Source of the DNA: an uncultured Selenomonadaceae bacterium
GTDB taxonomy: Bacteria; Bacillota; Negativicutes; Selenomonadales; Selenomonadaceae
Assembly: GCA_937902665.1 (NCBI GenBank)
Contig: CALELM010000089.1
Location: 1-64,000 of the forward strand
Direction of reading: 5' to 3'
DNA: 64,000 bases
Made by a program: the position numbers and the translations under genes. How positions within the stretch are numbered: the first letter of the stretch is position 1; each line of letters begins with the position of its first letter. Of this stretch, positions 1 to 9,054 are shown in pieces. A model generated the notes under the pieces. That model saw only the letters and a program-made list of their open reading frames with translations. It was not told the origin of the DNA and searched no databases.

Positions 1-1482
1 GACATTAAGGGCGGTACGTTCAAAGAAAATGTAAGATTAGACGGTAGTGCCGGTTTAAATTCCATTTTAAATATTTACAAGAAAGATGTAACCGTTGCTG
101 AGGTTAATGGCTTTACGGATATTAATTTTTACCTGCCGGATAATGTGGTAAATAATGATACTATGCTAACTGTAACAGAAAAATTGTATCCATTGATTAT
201 ATATGATGAGGATGAGTATGACTACGAAAATGTGAATGGAGACTATGTAAAATACATCAACGTAAAAGCAGGTGTTTCCGGTTCCGCAGCGTTAAATACA
301 GGCGATAAGGTTACTTTGCTGAATTACACAGGTGAAGACGCATCAGATGATGAGACTAGGGATACTGCTACGGATGCCATTGAGCATGCAAAGTTAGGCA
401 CGTTGACGGTTGGTGTTTCCGCAGACTATGATTTAATACTTTCCAAGAATGCAGACAATACGCAGATCGTAGCTACGGTAGGAGAGGTTAGGAAGAAGAA
501 TAATAACAACAATAACAACAATAACAACAATAACAAGAAATCTACAGGGATGAAGCCTGATACCAAATCCATGGTAGAAACTGGCATGGCTAGTCTGGCA
601 ATGCTCAATGAAGGTGCGGATCTCTTGGCGACTGGCGTTATGTCAAGGGCGCAGCAGGATGCTGAGGCTGCCAATTCTTCTGAGATGACGCCGAGCTTCA
701 GTATCGGCGGCGGCAAGTATCGCTTGAATTCTGGCTCTCATGTGGATTCCAAGACCTACAATATGAATTTGTCTTTTGCAAAGGAAATAAAGAACAGCAA
801 GGGCAAGCTGATGCTTGCACCGTTTATCGAGTATGGCAGAGGATCGTATGATTCCTACCTTGACAATGGAGTGCATGGCTTTGGTGACAGCAGCTTCTGG
901 GGTGTTGGCGTGATGGCACGCCAGACCAATGACGATGGCTTGTACTATGAGGGGGCTATTCATGGCGGCAATGTAAAGACGGATTATGATACCAACAGCT
1001 TGCACGATGCTATTGGCAGAACTCCAAGCTATGACCGTTCGAATATGTTCTATGCGGCGCATGTTGGTATCGGAAAGGTTCAAACAATCAGTGAAGGCAA
1101 TACGCTGGATTATTACGGCAAGCTGTTCTACAGCCATCAGAATTCCTCCGGCGCAACATTGGGGACAGGCGAGCATTATGACTTCGGTGCCATAGACTCC
1201 GTGCGTATGCTTTTGGGAGCAAAGTTCACGCATGCCATAAATGACAGCAGCAGCATCTATGCAGGTGCAGCATGGCAGCAGGAATTCAGTGGCTCTGCCA
1301 GTGCAAGATGGCGCGGAATGGAAACAGATGCACCAACCCTCAAGGGGGCAACAGGCATTATGGAGCTGGGATATACCGTTAAGCCTGACAACAGTCCTGT
1401 AGCCATTGATTTGGGAGTAAATGGCAAATTTGGCAAGCAGAAGGGCTTTGGCGTAAACGCTAAATTTGAATGGGGCTTCTGA
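1..1482 (+). CDS. Autotransporter, C-terminal part (5' truncated by window)
   Basis: The frame is open from base 1, so the gene begins upstream of the window; 493 codons are visible. The first ~165 residues look like the end of a passenger region. An Asn-rich linker (about nt 496-540, twelve consecutive Asn codons flanked by Lys) follows. From about nt 680 to the end is a ~265-residue region with alternating hydrophobic residues, Gly and Tyr typical of an autotransporter beta-barrel, ending in an aromatic Phe as outer-membrane proteins do for BAM recognition. It should sit in the outer membrane and expose its passenger. The passenger function cannot be told from this fragment. A hairpin terminator follows at 1525-1560. 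Confidence 0.85.
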   Translation, partial: DIKGGTFKENVRLDGSAGLNSILNIYKKDVTVAEVNGFTDINFYLPDNVVNNDTMLTVTEKLYPLIIYDEDEYDYENVNGDYVKYINVKAGVSGSAALNTGDKVTLLNYTGEDASDDETRDTATDAIEHAKLGTLTVGVSADYDLILSKNADNTQIVATVGEVRKKNNNNNNNNNNNNKKSTGMKPDTKSMVETGMASLAMLNEGADLLATGVMSRAQQDAEAANSSEMTPSFSIGGGKYRLNSGSHVDSKTYNMNLSFAKEIKNSKGKLMLAPFIEYGRGSYDSYLDNGVHGFGDSSFWGVGVMARQTNDDGLYYEGAIHGGNVKTDYDTNSLHDAIGRTPSYDRSNMFYAAHVGIGKVQTISEGNTLDYYGKLFYSHQNSSGATLGTGEHYDFGAIDSVRMLLGAKFTHAINDSSSIYAGAAWQQEFSGSASARWRGMETDAPTLKGATGIMELGYTVKPDNSPVAIDLGVNGKFGKQKGFGVNAKFEWGF

Positions 1483-1524
1483 TAGCAGGGGTTAGCAGAT
1501 AGCAACTGGGATACATAGGGATAG

Positions 1525-1562
1525 ACTGGTCTTGGCGATTTGCCGGGGCCAGTTTTTGTTTT
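1525..1562 (+). terminator. Intrinsic terminator after autotransporter gene
   Basis: ACTGGTCTTGGC pairs, with G-U wobbles, to GCCGGGGCCAGT around a short loop, followed by a T-rich run. Confidence 0.75.
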
Positions 1563-1626
1563 ATTTGTAATTTTAAAAGAAATATACTAGAATATTGGAA
1601 TAGCAATCCAATTTTTTAGGAATGAA

Positions 1627-2853
1627 GTGAAGCAAATGATAAAAAGAGCGATAATGGAGCGTGTTTTACAGTTAGCGGAATGTTTTCCTGTGGTTATGGT
1701 ATGCGGTCCTCGTCAGGTAGGGAAAACAACAGTACTAAAGGAAATTTGCGGGAAGATTTCTGACGATATCGAATATATTACTTTTGATGATCTGCAGGAG
1801 CGCTATCAGGCGCAGGACGACCCGAAGTCTTTCCTGCAGCGCCATTCGGCACCTATGCTGATTGATGAGTTTCAGTATGTACCGGATATTCTTTCTTGCA
1901 TCAAAATGGATGTAGATCTGCATCAAGAAAATGGTATGTATTTTTTAACAGGCTCGCAGATGTTCAGTATGATGCGAAATGCCGGTGAATCTTTAGCAGG
2001 TCGTGTGGGGATATTAGATTTATATTCATTTAGTTACAGCGAAATTATAGGACGTGAAAATACGGCTTTTTTACCGGAGATAGATGTAAAGAAGTATACA
2101 GATATAAAGCAGCGCAGCCTGCTGGAAGTTTTTGAGCATATTTTTCGTGGAAGCATGCCAAAAGTTGTCACAACACCCAATTTAACTGCAGTTGATTATT
2201 ACCGTGGATATGTCAGGACGTACATAGAACGTGATATAAGGGATATGATCAACGCAAAAAATGAGCGAAAGTATTTGAGATTTCTTTCTTGTATGGCGGC
2301 TAGGGCAGGGCAGGAATTTATTGCATCGGAATTGGCAAAGGAAGCAGAGGTGGATAATAAAACTGTCAATAATTGGGTGAGTATCTTAGAAACGACAGGC
2401 ATAGTGTACATGATGCAGCCATATTTCAGCAATATGTTGAAGCGCATCACGAAAAGACAGAGGATCTATTTTCTTGATACTGGCTTAGTTTGTTATTTAA
2501 ACATGTTTCAGGATGCAAAAGCGGCAGAGGCTTCTTCTATGAGTGGTTCGTTGTTTGAGAATTATGTCATAAGTGAGATCATCAAGGGCTATGCTTTTGC
2601 TGGTATGGACCCCAGAAGGTATTTGTATTATTACAGGGACAATAATCAGAAGGAGATAGATTTGCTGATTCAGAAAAATGGCAAGCTCTATCCAATAGAA
2701 ATCAAGAAAAACACATCACCGGGGGCAAAAGCTGTGAAGAACTTTAGTGTGCTGGATGGAATGGAGGTAGGTGCAGGGGCTGTAATTTGCATGACAGATG
2801 TTCCTGCGAAATTATCGGATCAAGTGATAACGATACCGGTTGACTGTATTTGA
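1627..2853 (+). CDS. AAA-type ATPase with DUF4143-like C-terminus
   Basis: The 408-residue protein has a Walker A (GPRQVGKTT, residues 27-35), a Walker B (MLIDEFQ, about residue 80) and a C-terminal region with the spaced EIDLLI...PIEIKK pattern of a PD-(D/E)XK-like nuclease fold. This is the architecture of the common AAA_14/DUF4143 ATPases, whose cellular role is poorly defined. The start is GTG at 1627, about 5 nt after AGGA; an ATG nine bases later at 1636 is the alternative. It stands alone between two housekeeping blocks and is relatively AT-rich, as such sporadically distributed genes often are. Family assignment is firm; function is not. Confidence 0.85.
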   Translation: MKQMIKRAIMERVLQLAECFPVVMVCGPRQVGKTTVLKEICGKISDDIEYITFDDLQERYQAQDDPKSFLQRHSAPMLIDEFQYVPDILSCIKMDVDLHQENGMYFLTGSQMFSMMRNAGESLAGRVGILDLYSFSYSEIIGRENTAFLPEIDVKKYTDIKQRSLLEVFEHIFRGSMPKVVTTPNLTAVDYYRGYVRTYIERDIRDMINAKNERKYLRFLSCMAARAGQEFIASELAKEAEVDNKTVNNWVSILETTGIVYMMQPYFSNMLKRITKRQRIYFLDTGLVCYLNMFQDAKAAEASSMSGSLFENYVISEIIKGYAFAGMDPRRYLYYYRDNNQKEIDLLIQKNGKLYPIEIKKNTSPGAKAVKNFSVLDGMEVGAGAVICMTDVPAKLSDQVITIPVDCI

Positions 2854-2962
2854 ACCATATTTAGCCGTATTCGTGCTTCTGTTCAAAGCTTGGTTCAAGG
2901 TGACGGCATGAGAAATGATTTTTCATTGGCAAAGCTTGACAAGAGCTTTCCGCCTTGTTTCC

Positions 2963-2991
2963 TTGCTTTTATGGCGAGAAAATGCTTTAAT
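2963..2991 (+). promoter_or_regulatory. Putative sigma-A promoter of map
   Basis: TTGCTT (2963-2968), 17-bp spacer, extended -10 TGC-TTTAAT (2983-2991), 33 bp before the map start. Confidence 0.5.
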
Positions 2992-3024
2992 ATAGGAATG
3001 AGCCACTTTAAAGGAAAGGAAGTC

Positions 3025-3912
3025 ATGTCAGTTATCATGATGAGGAATGATTTATGCTGGTGCGGCAGCGGAAAAAAATACAAGAAGTGCCATGCGGATT
3101 TTGATGCCCGCATCAAGGAAATGAAATTCAATATTTTTAAGGGGCAGACCCGTCCGACCAAGAAGGCGATCAACAATGCTGCAGATATCGAAAAAATACG
3201 GAAGAGCGGGGTAGTGAACACGGGGACGCTTGACTTGATTACGGAGATGATTCGTCCCGGAATCGATACGGATTCCTTGGATAAGGCAGCATACGAATTT
3301 ATCACGAAGCATGGCGGAAAACCTGCTTGCCTTCATTATGAGGGATTCCCCAAGAGCATTTGCGTGTCTGTCAATGATGTGGTCTGTCATGGGATTCCGT
3401 CCAAAAAGACTATCCTGAAAGAAGGGGATATCGTCAATGTTGATGTCACGACAATTTTGGATGGTTATTATGCAGATGCCTCCCGTATGTTCGTGATAGG
3501 CGGCAAGACGACTCCGGAAGCACAGCGGTTGGTCGATGTGACAAGAGAGTGCATGGAGCTTGGAATTGCGGCAATCAAGCCGTGGGGCTGGGTTGGCGAT
3601 GTCGGTGCTGCCTGCGGGAAGCATGCGCGCGCCAATGGATATTCTGTTGTGACGGATTTGGGCGGTCATGGTGTTGGCAAGGGATTTCATGTAGATCCCT
3701 ATGTTCCGCATAAGAGCGAGGCAGGAACGGGCATGCTGATTGTCCCGGGAATGGTATTTACGGTAGAGCCGATGATCAACCAAGGAACCTACAAGGTGGA
3801 TGTTGACAAGAAGGATAATTGGACGGTGCGGACAAAGGATGGAAAACTTTCGGCGCAGTGGGAAAAGACTGTCTTGATTACGGAGACAGGGATTGAGATT
3901 CTGTCTCATTGA
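3025..3912 (+). CDS. map: Methionine aminopeptidase with N-terminal SEC-C motif
   Basis: This cytosolic dinuclear-metal enzyme removes the initiator methionine from nascent proteins. The 295-residue form carries an N-terminal CWCGSGKKYKKC metal-binding SEC-C motif (residues about 10-21), known in a subset of Firmicutes MAPs, followed by the pita-bread catalytic domain. The expected ligands are visible: Asp in NVDVTTILDGYYADASRMF, His in GGHGVGKGFH, Glu in FTVEPMI and Glu in QWEKTVLITE. I chose ATG 3025 because AAGGAAAGGAAG precedes it; the reading frame is open further upstream to 2890 but without a good ribosome site. The DEAD-box helicase gene follows 28 bp later, probably in the same transcript. 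Confidence 0.95.
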   Translation: MSVIMMRNDLCWCGSGKKYKKCHADFDARIKEMKFNIFKGQTRPTKKAINNAADIEKIRKSGVVNTGTLDLITEMIRPGIDTDSLDKAAYEFITKHGGKPACLHYEGFPKSICVSVNDVVCHGIPSKKTILKEGDIVNVDVTTILDGYYADASRMFVIGGKTTPEAQRLVDVTRECMELGIAAIKPWGWVGDVGAACGKHARANGYSVVTDLGGHGVGKGFHVDPYVPHKSEAGTGMLIVPGMVFTVEPMINQGTYKVDVDKKDNWTVRTKDGKLSAQWEKTVLITETGIEILSH

Positions 3913-3940
3913 TTAAGCGCTGCATGAGAAAGGAAGGAAT

Positions 3941-5254
3941 ATGACAACATTTCAGGAAATGAATATCAGTCCGGAAGTATGCAAGATTCTTCGCAACATG
4001 GGTATTCAGGAAATGACACCTGTGCAGGAACAGGCAATTCCTGCTGCGAGAAGCGGGCAGGATCTTATTGTGCAGGCGCAAACGGGGACGGGAAAGACTT
4101 TGGCGTTTCTGCTTCCTGTCATGGAAAGGGTGAAACGGAATGCAGAGGTTGCGCAAGCATTGATTGTCGCTCCAACGAGGGAACTGGCGATTCAAATTGC
4201 GAAGGTTGCTTCCTCCCTCAGTGAAGCGGCAGGGATTTCGTCACTGGTCATCTACGGCGGGCAGGATATGGAACGCCAGAAGCAGAAGCTTCGCCGACGA
4301 CCTCAGCTGATTATTGGAACGCCGGGGAGACTTCTTGACCATTTGCGTTGCCGAACCATTGACTTGTCCCAAGTGAACAAGGTCGTTCTGGATGAGGCAG
4401 ACGAAATGATGCGGCGGGGCTTTCTTGAGGATGTGGAAATGCTTTTGCGGCAGACAGCGTCAGATCGTCAGTTGATGTTGTTTTCTGCAACGATGCCGGA
4501 TAGCGTGCGAGGGCTTTCTCAGCGTTACATGAAACGCCCCCTGCATATCACGGTAAAGTCGGAGCATGTGACGCTTGACTCGATTGAGCAGGTCATTATT
4601 GATACGACAGAGGAAAACAAGCTTGACAAGCTTTGCGAGCGTGTCAATGTTGATCGCCCGTATCTTGCCATGGTGTTTTGCCATACGAAGCAGCGAGTCA
4701 GCAGGGTGGCGATGGAGCTGGCGCAGAGAGGATATCTTGCAGATGAGCTTCATGGAGACTTGACGCAGGTACAAAGAGCGCTTGTCTTGAAGCGTTTTCG
4801 TTCTGCGCAGCTGCAGATTCTTGTCGCAACGGATATTGCGGCAAGAGGGCTTGATATTGAAGGGGTAACGCATGTTTACAATTATGATATTCCGCATGAT
4901 GTGGAGTGGTACATTCATCGCATTGGGCGCACTGGACGTGCAGGGCAAAAGGGCGTGGCAGTGACTTTCGTGAATGCAAGGCAGTACAGCCTGCTCCGCA
5001 GGATCGAGGCGGGCATCAAGAGCCACATCAAAAAGCAGGTGTCGGAGCGTAGCCTTGCTCATGCAAGGAAACAAGAGAGAATACGGGAAGAGATCAGCAA
5101 GGAACGGAAAGAGAAGCAGGCGAGCCAGCAGAAAAAATCATTGAGCCGTTACGCCAATCGAAAGGGCGCTGCACATAAGGGGCGAAATGACCGAAGCCGC
5201 AGGCAAAGCGTTCAGCAGAGAAAGACGAACAAGACGCACAGGGCAAAATTGTAA
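3941..5254 (+). CDS. DEAD-box ATP-dependent RNA helicase
   Basis: The protein unwinds RNA duplexes using ATP, in ribosome assembly or mRNA decay. All superfamily-2 motifs are present in order: Q motif (MTPVQEQAIP), motif I (AQTGTGKT), Ia (PTRELAIQ), Ib (TPGRLLDH), II (DEAD), III (SAT), and VI (HRIGRTGRAG). After the two RecA-like domains (to about residue 365) there is a ~70-residue Lys/Arg/Gln-rich tail that should bind RNA without sequence specificity, as in CshA/DeaD-like proteins. The start follows GAAAGGAAGGAAT. A strong terminator at 5261-5292 ends the map-helicase unit. The exact subfamily is not assigned. Confidence 0.95.
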   Translation: MTTFQEMNISPEVCKILRNMGIQEMTPVQEQAIPAARSGQDLIVQAQTGTGKTLAFLLPVMERVKRNAEVAQALIVAPTRELAIQIAKVASSLSEAAGISSLVIYGGQDMERQKQKLRRRPQLIIGTPGRLLDHLRCRTIDLSQVNKVVLDEADEMMRRGFLEDVEMLLRQTASDRQLMLFSATMPDSVRGLSQRYMKRPLHITVKSEHVTLDSIEQVIIDTTEENKLDKLCERVNVDRPYLAMVFCHTKQRVSRVAMELAQRGYLADELHGDLTQVQRALVLKRFRSAQLQILVATDIAARGLDIEGVTHVYNYDIPHDVEWYIHRIGRTGRAGQKGVAVTFVNARQYSLLRRIEAGIKSHIKKQVSERSLAHARKQERIREEISKERKEKQASQQKKSLSRYANRKGAAHKGRNDRSRRQSVQQRKTNKTHRAKL

Positions 5255-5260
5255 GAGTGG

Positions 5261-5292
5261 AGAGGGATTCATGGAAGAATTCCTCTTTTTTT
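5261..5292 (+). terminator. Intrinsic terminator after helicase gene
   Basis: AGAGGGATTC (5261-5270) pairs with GAATTCCTCT (5277-5286), followed by a long T run. Confidence 0.85.
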
Positions 5293-5382
5293 ATTTTTTT
5301 TGATATATGAAGAAGGAATTTTTAAAATCATGACGAAATATATAGATATGTGAGATTAAACGAAGTGAAAGGGGACTTCAAG

Positions 5383-6666
5383 ATGATAGGAATCAAGAAC
5401 GTAATTGCCATTGTTTGCGGCGGTGGACCGGCGCCAGGCATCAATAGTGTTATTTCTGCGGTGACGAACGAGGCAACTCGTCATGGCTGGGATGTGCTGG
5501 GTATTTATGATGGTTTTTCCCGCTTGGCTCGTGGCGAGAAGAACTACATTCGCTTGGATGCGAAGAATGTCAGCCGCATTCATTTGACGGGTGGTTGCAT
5601 TCTCAAGATGTCTCGCTTCAATCCAACGAAGAAAGAGTCGGATTTGAGGACAGTTGTTGAGACGTTGACGGAATTAGGCGTTACGCATCTCGTGACCATC
5701 GGTGGTGATGATACAGCTTACAGCTCTACGGCTGTCGCTGAGTATGCCCGCAAGATAGGTCGCACGATCAATGTTGTTCATGTACCAAAGACGATTGATA
5801 ATGACCTTCCGCTTCCGGAGGGCGTGCCAACATTCGGTTATGAGACAGCTCGCGCATTTGCTACAACGGAAGTCGAGAATCTGATGGAGGATGCTCGCAC
5901 GACGAATAACCGTTGGTATTTCACGATTGCAATGGGACGTACGGCAGGACATCTTGCGCTTGGCATGGGTCGCAGTGCAGGAGCAGCTCTTACGGTTATT
6001 CCGGAGGAGTTCCCGCAGGACAAGGTTCCGATGCAGCAGGTTGTGGATATCATTACGGGGTCTATCGTAAAGAGATATCTCACGGGCAAGAACTACGGCG
6101 TTGCAGTTATTGCAGAGGGCGTAATTGAGAAGATTGCTGAGGAGGACTTCGGTGAGCTTGGCGAGGTCGTAAAGGATGAGCATGGGCATATCCGTTACTC
6201 CGAGCTGGACTTTGGACAGATTTTGAAGCAGGCAGTTCTCAAGGAAGTAAAGCGCCTTGGCATCAAGGTTTCCATTCTTGACAAGGAAATTGGCTATGAG
6301 TTCCGTTGCACGGCTCCGATTGCATACGATATTGACTATGCACGTTCCTTGGGCTATGAGGCAGCTCGCTTCTTGATGAGAGGCGGTTCCGGCGCACTCA
6401 TCACGATTCAGGAAAACAAGGCTGTTCCGATGCGCTTTGAGGATATTCGCGATCCTGAAACAGGGAAGACTCGTGTACGCAAGGTGAACATCAATTCGGT
6501 TCACTACAAAATCGCTCGTGGCTTCATGATGCGTTTGGAGAAGGGGGACTTGGATGATCCGGGTCTTGCAAATGCATTCAAGATGAATCCGGAGGATTTC
6601 AAGAATCGTTACAGCTATCTCTTTGATGGGATGGAAGATTTTGACGAGACTGGCACGGAAGAGTAA
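5383..6666 (+). CDS. pfp: Phosphofructokinase, pyrophosphate-dependent type
   Basis: The enzyme phosphorylates fructose 6-phosphate to fructose 1,6-bisphosphate in glycolysis. The phosphoryl-donor signature reads GGDDT (about residues 107-111), where ATP enzymes have GGDG; together with PKTIDND (about 136-142) this points to the PPi-dependent, reversible group known from anaerobes. The substrate motif MGRTAGHLALG is also present. It is 427 residues from ATG 5383, which has AAAGGGGA 8 nt upstream; the frame is open to 5350 without ribosome site. It is monocistronic, bounded by terminators on both sides. PPi specificity rests on the motif, not on an assay. Confidence 0.88.
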   Translation: MIGIKNVIAIVCGGGPAPGINSVISAVTNEATRHGWDVLGIYDGFSRLARGEKNYIRLDAKNVSRIHLTGGCILKMSRFNPTKKESDLRTVVETLTELGVTHLVTIGGDDTAYSSTAVAEYARKIGRTINVVHVPKTIDNDLPLPEGVPTFGYETARAFATTEVENLMEDARTTNNRWYFTIAMGRTAGHLALGMGRSAGAALTVIPEEFPQDKVPMQQVVDIITGSIVKRYLTGKNYGVAVIAEGVIEKIAEEDFGELGEVVKDEHGHIRYSELDFGQILKQAVLKEVKRLGIKVSILDKEIGYEFRCTAPIAYDIDYARSLGYEAARFLMRGGSGALITIQENKAVPMRFEDIRDPETGKTRVRKVNINSVHYKIARGFMMRLEKGDLDDPGLANAFKMNPEDFKNRYSYLFDGMEDFDETGTEE

Positions 6667-6705
6667 GACTTTTGCAGATTAGAATTGCATAAGAGAAGTT
6701 AGGGG

Positions 6706-6752
6706 AATCTCCTCCCAATCGAGTGCTTGCAGGCGGTTGGGAGGAGATTTTT
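6706..6752 (+). terminator. Intrinsic terminator after pfp
   Basis: A 13-bp stem (AATCTCCTCCCAA with TTGGGAGGAGATT) is followed by TTTT. Confidence 0.88.
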
Positions 6753-6815
6753 GTTGGAAAAGCAGGTGTATTTTCCTATTGCATGGATAAAATTAAAAAA
6801 AATTAAAAAACACAC

Positions 6816-6844
6816 TTTACAAATACAGTAGAATACTCTATAAT
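6816..6844 (+). promoter_or_regulatory. Promoter of tRNA operon
   Basis: TTTACA (6816-6821), 17-bp spacer, TATAAT (6839-6844): a near-consensus sigma-A promoter 31 bp before the first tRNA, in an AT-rich stretch like those found upstream of stable RNA genes. Confidence 0.85.
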
Positions 6845-6875
6845 AATTTCTTGTCAGCTGTTAAGTGACAAATAT

Positions 6876-6951
6876 CGCGGGGTGGAGCAGTAGGTAGCTC
6901 GTCGGGCTCATAACCCGGAGGCCACAGGTTCGAGTCCTGTCCCCGCAACCA
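6876..6951 (+). tRNA. tRNA-fMet (CAT), initiator copy 1
   Basis: Cloverleaf with anticodon CAT. Initiator hallmarks are visible: the unpaired C1-A72 end (CGCGGGG with CCCCGCA) and three consecutive G-C pairs at the base of the anticodon stem (GGG/CCC). CCA is encoded. Confidence 0.95.
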
Positions 6952-6972
6952 ATTTTATATAGCAGTTTTTAT

Positions 6973-7048
<76 letters not shown>

Positions 7049-7061
7049 ATTTTGTAGGAGT

Positions 7062-7137
7062 GCTGATGTAGCTCAGTCGGCAGAGCGTATCCTTGGTAAG
7101 GATAAGGTCACCGGTTCAATCCCGGTCATCAGCTCCA
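7062..7137 (+). tRNA. tRNA-Thr (GGT)
   Basis: 76-nt cloverleaf, acceptor GCTGATG/CATCAGC, anticodon loop TTGGTAA giving anticodon GGT; CCA encoded. Confidence 0.95.
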
Positions 7138-7146
7138 TGCATATAC

Positions 7147-7223
7147 GGCGGCATAGCTCAGTTGGCTAGAGCATGCGGTTCATACCCGCAGTGTCCGGAG
7201 TTCGAATCTCTGTGCCGCCACCA
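7147..7223 (+). tRNA. tRNA-Met (CAT), elongator
   Basis: 77-nt cloverleaf, acceptor GGCGGCA/TGCCGCC, anticodon stem TGCGG/CCGCA with loop TTCATAC. The fully paired acceptor and the stem sequence fit elongator Met; tRNA-Ile2, which also has a CAT gene anticodon, is less likely. Confidence 0.9.
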
Positions 7224-7236
7224 ATCATGATAAGGA

Positions 7237-7263
7237 AGAGTGCTTCGGAGCACTCTTTTTTTT
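7237..7263 (+). terminator. Terminator of tRNA operon
   Basis: AGAGTGC-TTCGGA-GCACTCT hairpin directly followed by eight or more T. Confidence 0.92.
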
Positions 7264-7360
7264 ATTGTTCACAGGATGCACGGGACTGCTGCAGTATGGG
7301 AGAAAATCGTGCGTCCATAATTTCCTTGCGCAAAGCAAGCTGTTTTTAGGGGGATTTGCT

Positions 7361-8674
7361 GTGTATCATTTGACATCAAAGCTAATTGTTTATCGAAAGG
7401 TCGGCAAGGACAGCATTCTTTGCAGGCTGTCAGATATTTGCCGTCGTTTCCAGTCGGGGGACTATGATGCGGAAGAATTGGGCGAAGAAGTTCTGGAACA
7501 GGTGCATCGCCTGCTGGATGTGTCAACGAAGTATGGTTTCAACGGGAATCTCTGGCACAATTATCTTGCTTTTTTGCTGGCTGTGACGGAAACACCTTTT
7601 ACGCTGGTCTGCGAGAAGCGAGGCGGCAATGAGGGAAGCGTGAATGAATTTGTCAAGAATGACCTTCATATTTTTCATGAGCTTTTTGCTTATGATTTTT
7701 CGCCCATGGAGAATGCCTTGGGCCTGCAGTGCTTTTCCGTGGTGGCAAATTATCGGGCGGTAGAGAAGAAGGAGCAGATTTACAACAAGAGCGTAAGCGA
7801 GAAGGTGCAGGAACTCAGCAGCGCCATTGCGCTGGCAAAGGATGCTGATGAGATGTATCGCATTGTGACGGAGTTCTACGCGCGTTATGGGGTTGGCATG
7901 CTGGGATTGAACAAGGCATTTCGCATTTCCCCGAAGCCGGAGGAAACGGGAGAGATTTTGGAGCCGATTACGACAACGGGCGATATGATGCTTTCCGACC
8001 TCATTGGCTACGAGAGCCAGAAGAAGCGGCTTCAGGACAATACGGAGGCATTTGTTGCAGGGCGCAAGGCCAACAATGTTTTGCTTTACGGAGACGCAGG
8101 GACGGGAAAATCCACGAGCATCAAGGCAATCCTGAACCAGTATTACGATCAAGGGCTTCGCATGATAGAGGTCTACAAGCATGAGTTCAAGTACCTTTCC
8201 CGTATCATTGCGGAAATCAAGAACCGCAATTACCGTTTCATTATCTACATGGACGACCTTTCCTTCGAGGAATTTGAGATCGAGTATAAGTATCTGAAAG
8301 CAGTCATTGAGGGCGGCTTGGAGGTCAAGCCGGACAATGTGCTGATTTATGCGACAAGCAACAGGCAGCATTTGATCCGTGAGAGCTGGAATGATCGGCC
8401 GGACAACATTTCGGATGATATGCACCAAAATGATACGGTGCAGGAAAAGCTGTCACTTTCTGCTCGCTTTGGGCTCAGTATCGGATATTTCCGCCCCGAA
8501 TATATGGAATACCTCAGGATTGTCAAGGAGCTGGCGCACAGGCATCCAGAAATCACGCTGTCTGATGAGGAGCTTGAGGCAGGGGCGCGGCAGTGGGAGA
8601 TGTGCCACACGGGAGTTTCTGGACGAACAGCGCAGCAGTACATCAATTCTCTTTTGGGAAAACAGGAGAATTGA
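7361..8674 (+). CDS. DUF815-type AAA+ ATPase
   Basis: This 437-residue protein has a Walker A (GDAGTGKS, about residue 244-251) and an acidic Walker B region (FIIYMDDLSFEEFE), followed by a segment naming alternative outcomes in ATP sensing (IYATSNRQHLI, sensor 1). The arrangement matches the DUF815 family of AAA+ ATPases, whose substrate is not known. The start is taken as GTG 7361 with AGGGGGA 7 nt upstream; the frame extends to 7265 but that would run into the tRNA terminator. It precedes the maf-radC-mre block, which suggests only genomic proximity, not a defined partner. Confidence 0.85.
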   Translation: MYHLTSKLIVYRKVGKDSILCRLSDICRRFQSGDYDAEELGEEVLEQVHRLLDVSTKYGFNGNLWHNYLAFLLAVTETPFTLVCEKRGGNEGSVNEFVKNDLHIFHELFAYDFSPMENALGLQCFSVVANYRAVEKKEQIYNKSVSEKVQELSSAIALAKDADEMYRIVTEFYARYGVGMLGLNKAFRISPKPEETGEILEPITTTGDMMLSDLIGYESQKKRLQDNTEAFVAGRKANNVLLYGDAGTGKSTSIKAILNQYYDQGLRMIEVYKHEFKYLSRIIAEIKNRNYRFIIYMDDLSFEEFEIEYKYLKAVIEGGLEVKPDNVLIYATSNRQHLIRESWNDRPDNISDDMHQNDTVQEKLSLSARFGLSIGYFRPEYMEYLRIVKELAHRHPEITLSDEELEAGARQWEMCHTGVSGRTAQQYINSLLGKQEN

Positions 8675-8767
8675 TGGGAAATATCATGGCAAAATAAATT
8701 TTTATTTTTGGAAGGAAAACAAATGTACTTTGTAGAAACACAAGTATAGATTCTTGGGGGTTGTTTT

Positions 8768-9043
8768 ATGTTAAAGTCAAGTGGAGGTCGCGGTATTGGT
8801 TTTTGCATCATTTTCCTTGTTTCCGGTGCCGTGATAGGAGGAGTCTTGGGGGAGCTTTTGCAGGGGGTGGATGCCCTGCAGTCCCTTCTGCCGTATCTTG
8901 TTTCCACTTATCCTATTTTGGAGATTCCGTCATTTACGCTGAATTTGTATGTCATCAAGCTGGCAGTTGGCTTTTCCTTTACGCCGAACCTGATGAGTAT
9001 TTTAGGCGTTGTGCTGGCATTGTTTTTGTACAGGAAGTATTGA
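8768..9043 (+). CDS. Small membrane protein, DUF4321 type
   Basis: A 91-residue protein with two predicted membrane helices (about residues 10-30, containing GxxxGGxxGE, and 68-88) and a short basic end (YRKY). Size and pattern match DUF4321, a family usually found next to maf/radC/mre genes in Firmicutes. Function unknown. The start follows a run of G at 8756-8760. Confidence 0.8.
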   Translation: MLKSSGGRGIGFCIIFLVSGAVIGGVLGELLQGVDALQSLLPYLVSTYPILEIPSFTLNLYVIKLAVGFSFTPNLMSILGVVLALFLYRKY

Positions 9044-9054
9044 GGGGGATTGTC

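Noticed and set aside
643..1233. 196-codon minus-strand frame in the autotransporter
   Set aside because: Opposes the beta-barrel coding strand; no start signals.
8723..8749. Eight-codon ORF with GGAAGGAAA upstream of the DUF4321 gene
   Set aside because: Short enough to be chance; not coupled to the next gene.
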